DNA of 10,599 nucleotides from NCBI GenBank assembly GCA_025980625.1, contig JAICXG010000088.1:1-10599 (forward strand), read 5' to 3'. The notes under the pieces are model-generated. The model searched no databases, had not been told where the DNA came from, and worked only from the letters and a program-made list of their open reading frames with translations. Position numbers and translations under genes: made by a program. Positions 5,465 through 10,599 of the stretch are shown in pieces. Every line of letters begins with the position of its first letter. The stretch's first letter is position 1. The stretch is from Chthoniobacterales bacterium. Its GTDB lineage: Bacteria; Verrucomicrobiota; Verrucomicrobiia; Chthoniobacterales; UBA10450.

Positions 5465-8030
5465 GGGACGCCAGCCGACTCCATTCCACCCCGAACACTC
5501 GCTCTTTCGGCTGATATTCGTCGATCAGCGGTTGATATCGCTGAATCAAATGCCTGACGAGTTCGATCTCGAACAGGTTGGTCGTGTTGCTCATGGCTGC
5601 TTCGTGATGGCGATAAAGACAAAGAATGTTCGGCACCAGTCTGGCCGAGAGATGGCTCGCCGCCATCCGCAACCAGAGCTCATAATCTTCCCAGCCAAAC
5701 CACCCGATCTTGAACAGCTCATTATTATAACCACCGAGCCCGAGCAATTGTGCGCGGTCGAAGAGCGCCATCGCATCAATGTAGGGATGTTCGACGAGCA
5801 TCCGCGGGTCCCAATCGTAATAGGAGAGCAATCCGCGCCGATCGTTAGGCCGACCACCGAACCGGCACAGGATCGAATACGCCGCGGCTGAACTGGAAGC
5901 GGTGATCGCCTCGTAGAGCAACCGGAGCGCGCGCGGGAAAATCAGATTATCGGCGTCCATAATGAAGGCGTAGGGCGCGCGCGCCAGTCGGAGTCCAAGG
6001 TTGCGGGCATCCGCCAGGCCGGTGTTGAATTTCTTCGCCACGATTCGCACCGCCAGCTCTGACGCGCGCTGCGCCGCTCGCGCATATTGCAGCGAGCGAT
6101 CGGTCGAAGCGTCTTCCACGATCAAGACCTCAATTCCACCGGGAATCGCTACGCGCTCGGCCCGCTCGAGGCTCGTTAGGCACTGCGAGATGTAGCGCTC
6201 GTAGTTGTAGAGCGTGACCACGATCGAGATCGCGGGCGAGGAATAAGCGGGAAAGGAATCGTTATCGCTGATGCTCCAAATCTCCTCGCCCCTCCGCACC
6301 GCCGCTTCCTGCAAGGCAAAGCGCTCCACAAACCCGCGACGTTTTTCTGCGATCTCGGCGATCGTTTTTTCATCGCCAGTTGCTGTCGCATTCGTTAGGG
6401 CAGGACGACTTTTCGGCACGAAAAACGTCCGCAAATCCTTCGCGATTGCCTGAAGCAGCGAGTCGTCGTCCCGGGTCGATTCGCGCAGTTCAGCCGGTAG
6501 AGGAACGCCGCCACTCTCCTTCTCGTCGCCTCCCGCGCCTAACGAAAAGTAACGCCCGTTCGCGATCTGTTCCGCGCAAGCGGCGCAGTTCGCCGCCTGC
6601 CGGAAATGCTCACGAATGAATGCCGCGCCGGCGCGCGCGATCGCCTCCCGTTCAGCCGGATGGCCGAGGTAATACTCGCACGCCCGGATGATCCCGCCCG
6701 TTTCTACCATCACGAAATGTTTTCCCGGCACGAGCGGGGCGTAGCCTTCGCAGGTTTCCGTGATGATGCAGCAGCCGTTCGCCAAACCGACGAGCATGCG
6801 GTGCCATTCGAAATAGCGCAGGTCCGAATAATGGATGTTGAGCAGAATCTTCGAGCGCTGAAGGAGCGCATTCCGCTCGTTCACCGGCAGGTAACTTTTC
6901 GTCGTTTCCGTTTTCGCGAAGCCAATCGGCACCAGCCGTAAATGACAGTGGCGCGCGGCAAAGAAGTCCGCGTGTTCCGCGAGAAATTTTTCCCGTCGCT
7001 CGGTCAGCGAAGCGAGCAGAGAGAGGTCGACAACACGTTCGTTAGGCGGTGCAACTTTGGTTGCGGCGAGCATCGGGTGATACCCGAGCGGGAGATGAAT
7101 GCAGCGCAGCCCGCGCGCGCGATAGCCCTCAACCCCGAGCGGGTTGATGTCGAGCATCGCGCGAGCGTAGGGCGCGATCGTGAGATTGCTATGGAACCAA
7201 TCGCTCTCCGGCTGTTCGGTTCCGAGCAGGTAAAGATTGCGCGTTCGCCGTTGCAGCTCCCCGCGAGGAAGCCGCTCGCGCAGAAAGAGATTGTAGAACT
7301 CGTGCGGCGTGACCACGATCTGGATCGTGTCGTCCGGCGTTTCCTCCTGCGGGATCGTATCGACAAGCAATTCCGCGTTGAAGCCCGCGTCGCGAAATCC
7401 GGCGCAAACCAAATCGGCAATTTCCCGAATGAAGAGATTGGATTTCGAGGTGACGTAGAGGAGCACCGATCGGATCGCGACCGGGGCTGCGACGGTGGCG
7501 GCGTTCGCCATCCGCGCCTTGATTTCCGCCAGCTCGCCGCTTTCGACCTCGCGCGCGCCATCCCCGCCGCCATTCGGCGGAGTCAGTCGCCTAACGATCG
7601 AATCCTGGAGCTGCGGGAACCGCATCCGCCCAAGCCAGTCGAGCGGCAGCGTCGTAATGCGATCTCGAAAAATCGTTCGCCAGTTCTTCGCCGCGTCTCG
7701 CACTTCCAACTCGAGCGTAGCCGGCCCGAGCGGGAGCCCGTCGACTTCGATCAGAAATCCGCTCATTCCGGCGTCCGGCAGATTGGGATAGGCGGCGCCG
7801 AGCGCCGGCCGCGCGCGTTTCCTTCGCGCCTTGAAGGTGCGCACCGGGCGCAGCGGGCTCTTGACGAGGGCGCGCAGTCCATGGATCGGAGCGCTGCGGC
7901 GATGAAAGAGCCAGCCGGTTAACTCGAGCGACGAACTGTAACTGACCGCAGGTGGAAGCGCGTCGAGGTGGAAAAAGTATTCCGCCGCGGCGGGCAGAGA
8001 TTCGTTAGGCGCGATTACTTGCGCCGCCAT
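5454..8030 (-). CDS. Bifunctional glycosyltransferase: accessory module, GT-B (CgeB-like) and GT2
   Basis: The start is the ATG at 8030, which overlaps the upstream gene by 16 bases (ATGGCGGCGCAAGTAA); a longer in-frame start at 8129 gives an arginine-rich stretch encoded inside the upstream gene and is rejected. The 858-residue product has three parts. Residues of about 20-140 form a beta-rich accessory module (LTGWLF...PIHGLRA...MSGFLIEV...LELEV). Residues of about 185-540 look like a GT-B glycosyltransferase of the CgeB/Glyco_trans_1_2 type, with LLQRSKILLNIHYSDLRYFE, GLANGCCIITE and a HFVMVETG segment. Residues of about 600-840 are a GT2 domain: ISIVVTLYNYERYI, VEDASTDRS, the metal-binding MDADN (about 690) and WEDYELWLRM (about 780), in which the acidic pair is the likely catalytic base region. 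The enzyme probably adds two sugars from nucleotide-sugar donors to a growing surface glycan, in the cytoplasm. No transmembrane segment was noticed. The last codons and the stop lie inside the palindromic element. Confidence 0.88.
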   Translation of the reverse strand: MAAQVIAPNESLPAAAEYFFHLDALPPAVSYSSSLELTGWLFHRRSAPIHGLRALVKSPLRPVRTFKARRKRARPALGAAYPNLPDAGMSGFLIEVDGLPLGPATLELEVRDAAKNWRTIFRDRITTLPLDWLGRMRFPQLQDSIVRRLTPPNGGGDGAREVESGELAEIKARMANAATVAAPVAIRSVLLYVTSKSNLFIREIADLVCAGFRDAGFNAELLVDTIPQEETPDDTIQIVVTPHEFYNLFLRERLPRGELQRRTRNLYLLGTEQPESDWFHSNLTIAPYARAMLDINPLGVEGYRARGLRCIHLPLGYHPMLAATKVAPPNERVVDLSLLASLTERREKFLAEHADFFAARHCHLRLVPIGFAKTETTKSYLPVNERNALLQRSKILLNIHYSDLRYFEWHRMLVGLANGCCIITETCEGYAPLVPGKHFVMVETGGIIRACEYYLGHPAEREAIARAGAAFIREHFRQAANCAACAEQIANGRYFSLGAGGDEKESGGVPLPAELRESTRDDDSLLQAIAKDLRTFFVPKSRPALTNATATGDEKTIAEIAEKRRGFVERFALQEAAVRRGEEIWSISDNDSFPAYSSPAISIVVTLYNYERYISQCLTSLERAERVAIPGGIEVLIVEDASTDRSLQYARAAQRASELAVRIVAKKFNTGLADARNLGLRLARAPYAFIMDADNLIFPRALRLLYEAITASSSAAAYSILCRFGGRPNDRRGLLSYYDWDPRMLVEHPYIDAMALFDRAQLLGLGGYNNELFKIGWFGWEDYELWLRMAASHLSARLVPNILCLYRHHEAAMSNTTNLFEIELVRHLIQRYQPLIDEYQPKERVFGVEWSRLASPSS

Positions 8031-10519
8031 GGATCTTGCGTGCGGGGCGGGAAGGCGAGGGTAAAATCGGCCGCGGCGAGGGAGAGATTGGGATTGTAGG
8101 CCGGGTCGCGCTCGAGCATTTCGCCCCACCTCTTGTGCATGTATGCAATCTCCGTTTCGAATCGCTGATGCTTCCGCACCGTGTCCTCAAGGCCGCGGCT
8201 GGCTGATTCATGGTGATAGAACTCGGCGTAGGGAGTGTAGATGATGCGATAACCGGCGCGGCGCAATCGCAGGCAAAAATCGACATCGTTGAACGCGATT
8301 TTGAGATGTTCCTCCTCGAAACCGCCGACCTCGAGGTAGGCACTGCGCCTAACGAGCATGCAGGCCGCGGTCACGGCCGAGAGTTCCTGGGCGAGAATGG
8401 CGCGCGAAAAATAGCCGTGGTTTGTGCGCGGCAAACCTTTGTGCGCGTGGGCCGCGACCCCGCCGCCGCCGAGAATAACACCGGCGTGTTGAATTCGCCC
8501 ATCCGGGTAAAGCAATCGCGCACCAACCGCGCCGACATCGGGCGCAAGCGCCTGACTCACCATTTCCTCGAGCCAGTCCGGCGTGATGACGGTGAGATCA
8601 TTGTTCAGAAGCGCGACGAACTCGGAATCAACCTGCGCGATGCCGAGGTTGTTGAGCGCGCCGAAGTTGAATTCTCCCGCCGCACGCAGCACGCGGACGC
8701 GCCCTTCGCGACCCACCCGCTCGAGCAAGCCTAACGAACGCGGCTCGCGGGAATCGTTGTCGAGCAGGACGAGCTCGAAATTTGGATAGCTGGTTTTCTC
8801 AAGAATGCTCTCGACGCACGGCTGCAGCAATTCGACGAGGTCGCGCGTCGGGATCACGATCGAGACACGCGGCTTTTCGTTAGGCAAAAGGTAACGGATG
8901 CGACGAAAATCTTCGTCACCCGAGCTGGTCACCTCGGCGCGGATTTGGCGGCGCGCGAGGTGTTCGCTCACGGCTCTGATCGCGGCCGCGCGGGCATGCG
9001 GTTTGGCTTCAAAGTTCAGCGCCGCACTTTTTTCCGACATCCGCCAGTGATAGAGAATGCGGGGGATGTGCCGGACCTCGTTAGGCGCAACCTTCTCGCT
9101 GGCGCGCAGCACGAGGTCGTAATCCTGCGAGCCTTCGAAACCGGCGCGAAAACCGAGCGACTTGATCAGCTCGGCTTTGAAAACGCCGAGATGAGAAAAG
9201 AAATTCTGTGCGAGGAAGAGGGCGGAATTCCAATCCGCTTTGAAATGCGCGTTCCCGCGGCGGCCGATGATGTCGAGTTTGTCTTCATCGCTGTAGATCA
9301 GTTGCGCTTCGGGATGAGTGTTGATCTCGCAGGCGACAAAAAAAAGCGCAGCCGGGACGAGCACGTCATCGTCGTCGAGCAGCGCGACGAATTCCCCGGT
9401 CGTTAGGCTAAGCGCATCGTTGGAGGCCGCGGCGATCCCGCCATTTTCCCGCCGATATCGCACTTTAATTCGCGCATCCCGCTTTTCGTAATGCCGGAGA
9501 ATCGGGCGGACGTGGGGCGCGCTCGAGGCGTCGTCGGCGATGCAAAGCTCCCAATCGGGATAAAGCTGCGCCCGCACCGAGTTGATCGCTTCGCGCAGAT
9601 GCGCCGCGCTCGGGTTGTAGACCGGCATGACGATCGAAAGCAGCGGACGCGTTGCGAGCCGCGCGATGGCGCGTTTGATTTCGCGCCGATCGGCCCCGGT
9701 CAGCCGATCGTAGCGTCGAATCCACGTTTGGTAGTCGCCGATCTCCCAGAGTTGCGGGTCCGCAATCGGCCTGACATTGATGAGTGGCGCGCGGATTCGT
9801 TTACTGAAGACTTCGACCCATTCGCCATCCATGAGCCGCGCTTCGAGGCGCAGGATGGCGCGGCCGCGCGGCGCTTCCGCGGCAATCGCGAATCCGCTCT
9901 TGAAAGTGCCCGGCTGCTCGCGGTGCAGGTCGGCGACATCGGCGCGAAAAATCCCGTAGCTGCCCGGGTATTCGCGGCCGCCGATCCGCGCTCGAATGCC
10001 CTGAATCGGCTGCCCGCTTTTTGGAAAACACCAGCCGGAGATACGGAAGCGGCGCGGCAGTTTCGCCCATTCGCGCGGCTCGTCGAACCACAAGCCAAAG
10101 CCGGGATGCAGCGCACTCGTTAGGCTGGACTCCACCGTGTCCGCAGCCGAACGGGTCCGGGCAAAACCGGTCCAAACCTCATCGTTAGGCAATTTCGCTT
10201 CGAGCTGGATCTTGAGTGGAGTACGCGGCGCGCCCGTGATCTGGATGGCAAAGCCGCTCGCGCCGGCGTGCAGCGCCTGCGGAAATGCCGCCGCCACGTC
10301 TGGACGCGGGATCGGATAAATCGCCGTCCACGTTCGCTCCAGTGCAACCGCTCTCACTTCTCTCAATACCGCGCCATCCGTCGCGAACGCCCAGCCTTCG
10401 ACGCGCACCACCGGCCCGCCATCAGTCGGCGCGGCAACCGCGCGCATCCACGACTGGATTTGCGCTTGCGCGGCCAGAGCCGGAGTCCGCTCGGTTTTGG
10501 TTTGATCGCTCACTGGCAT
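8015..10519 (-). CDS. Tandem GT2 glycosyltransferase with two N-terminal accessory modules
   Basis: The 834-residue product begins with two beta-rich modules of the same kind as in the next gene: residues of about 35-135 (VEGWAF...LREVRAVAL...RPDV...GASGFAIQI...LEAKL) and about 150-260 (ISGWCF...PIQGIRARI...RADV...KSGFAIAA...LRLEARL). Two GT2 domains follow. The first starts near residue 290 (LLSIVMPVYNPSA), with DDAS, the DDDD nucleotide-sugar/metal motif (about 380) and IYSDEDKLD (about 409). The second starts near 550 (VSIVIPTRD), with LLDNDSRE, the metal motif NNDL (about 640) and FNDVDFCLRLRRAGY (about 745). This domain order is typical of large rhamnosyl/O-antigen-type transferases that build polysaccharide backbones. 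The gene is probably translationally coupled to the next one. The reading frame stays open from the chosen ATG (10519) to the window edge, and no good ribosome binding site precedes the ATG, so the true start may lie outside the window. Confidence 0.9.
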   Translation of the reverse strand: MPVSDQTKTERTPALAAQAQIQSWMRAVAAPTDGGPVVRVEGWAFATDGAVLREVRAVALERTWTAIYPIPRPDVAAAFPQALHAGASGFAIQITGAPRTPLKIQLEAKLPNDEVWTGFARTRSAADTVESSLTSALHPGFGLWFDEPREWAKLPRRFRISGWCFPKSGQPIQGIRARIGGREYPGSYGIFRADVADLHREQPGTFKSGFAIAAEAPRGRAILRLEARLMDGEWVEVFSKRIRAPLINVRPIADPQLWEIGDYQTWIRRYDRLTGADRREIKRAIARLATRPLLSIVMPVYNPSAAHLREAINSVRAQLYPDWELCIADDASSAPHVRPILRHYEKRDARIKVRYRRENGGIAAASNDALSLTTGEFVALLDDDDVLVPAALFFVACEINTHPEAQLIYSDEDKLDIIGRRGNAHFKADWNSALFLAQNFFSHLGVFKAELIKSLGFRAGFEGSQDYDLVLRASEKVAPNEVRHIPRILYHWRMSEKSAALNFEAKPHARAAAIRAVSEHLARRQIRAEVTSSGDEDFRRIRYLLPNEKPRVSIVIPTRDLVELLQPCVESILEKTSYPNFELVLLDNDSREPRSLGLLERVGREGRVRVLRAAGEFNFGALNNLGIAQVDSEFVALLNNDLTVITPDWLEEMVSQALAPDVGAVGARLLYPDGRIQHAGVILGGGGVAAHAHKGLPRTNHGYFSRAILAQELSAVTAACMLVRRSAYLEVGGFEEEHLKIAFNDVDFCLRLRRAGYRIIYTPYAEFYHHESASRGLEDTVRKHQRFETEIAYMHKRWGEMLERDPAYNPNLSLAAADFTLAFPPRTQDPWRRK

Positions 10520-10599
10520 GACACGGTCGGGCGCTGGTTCAAGCTTGCCAATGCAGGCGATTTGTCCAACAACGACCCGGCGTGAGTCAATCCATCGAA

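Larger units (their letters stand above)
2978..10190. repeat. Dispersed 9-mer GCCTAACGA / TCGTTAGGC, 19 sites
   Basis: Exact copies written GCCTAACGA on the plus strand start at 2978, 5262, 5272, 6537, 7589, 8347 and 8729. Exact copies written TCGTTAGGC start at 3856, 5842, 6173, 7039, 8002, 8877, 9078, 9400, 10117 and 10182. One-mismatch copies are GCGTTAGGC ending at 3124 and TCGTTAGGG at 6392. With equal base frequencies about 0.1 copies would be expected in a window of this size on both strands together. The sites lie within four genes, at one stop codon and between genes. Inside genes they are read in all three frames (P-N-E/D, L-T, V-R, S-L-G), so protein conservation does not explain them. 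None is found before 2978 or inside the sigma factor gene. The function is unknown. Confidence 0.93.

Noticed and set aside
5146..5622. Minus-strand open frame across the palindromic element
   Set aside because: Its translation is dominated by Ser and Arg from repeat DNA, and it overlaps the sigma factor gene and the glycosyltransferase end in other frames.
6942..7922. Open frame of 326 codons on the plus strand, opposite the glycosyltransferase gene
   Set aside because: It is rich in Arg, Glu and Pro, has no recognisable domain and mirrors a well-supported GT gene on the other strand; long antisense frames are common in GC-rich DNA.
8031..8129. Extended N-terminus of the second glycosyltransferase from an ATG at 8129
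   Set aside because: The extra 33 residues are arginine/proline-rich and lie inside the upstream gene; the ATG at 8030 gives a normal short operon overlap.
2978..10190. Integron cassette array built from GTTAGGC/GCCTAAC boxes
   Set aside because: Most copies are single words inside long conserved genes, without paired boxes or hairpins, and no integrase is present. Only 2978-3124 keeps any attC likeness.
2978..10190. CRISPR array
   Set aside because: Repeat copies are 9 bases long, irregularly spaced, in both orientations and mostly within coding sequence.

Overview
The window looks like a chromosomal segment from a GC-rich soil or freshwater bacterium. I lean towards Verrucomicrobiota. The reasons are the compact RpoD-like sigma factor, the large multi-domain glycosyltransferases, the soil-type genes and a CGTCATCCTGAGCG-type palindromic repeat. 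This is inference from sequence style; there is no rRNA or other decisive marker. Six protein genes are well supported, and no rRNA, tRNA, CRISPR array, integrase or transposase gene was seen.

Layout from left to right. 1) 55-1365 (-): a flavin-dependent halogenase-like FAD oxidoreductase. 2) 1502-2908 (-): a secreted protein with a signal peptide and about seven WG-type repeats, probably a beta-propeller. A perfect 11-bp hairpin (1441-1468) lies between these two. 3) 3119-3484 (-): a DUF2237 protein. 4) 3565-4110 (+): a 2H-superfamily, cyclic-phosphodiesterase-like protein, divergent from gene 3. 5) 4389-5252 (+): a sigma-70 factor with regions 1.2, 2, 3 and 4 and no region 1.1, behind a possible promoter. 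6) 5253-5464: a dense non-coding block with two tandem copies of a 9-mer, a strong terminator-like hairpin and a palindromic REP/MITE-like element. 7) 5454-8030 and 8015-10519 (both -): two overlapping glycosyltransferase genes. The upstream one carries two GT2 domains; the downstream one carries a GT-B (CgeB-like) domain and a GT2 domain. Together they supply four sugar-transfer modules, and three copies of the same accessory 'GW..F' module, pointing to synthesis of a complex surface polysaccharide or glycoprotein glycan.

The most unusual signal is not a gene. The non-palindromic 9-mer GCCTAACGA (complement TCGTTAGGC) occurs 17 times exactly, plus two one-mismatch copies, between 2978 and 10190, and never in the first 2977 bases. 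It occurs on both strands, inside genes in all three reading frames and between genes. It behaves like a DNA-level signal, comparable in size and density to DNA-uptake sequences, Chi sites or HIP1, and not like conserved protein sequence.
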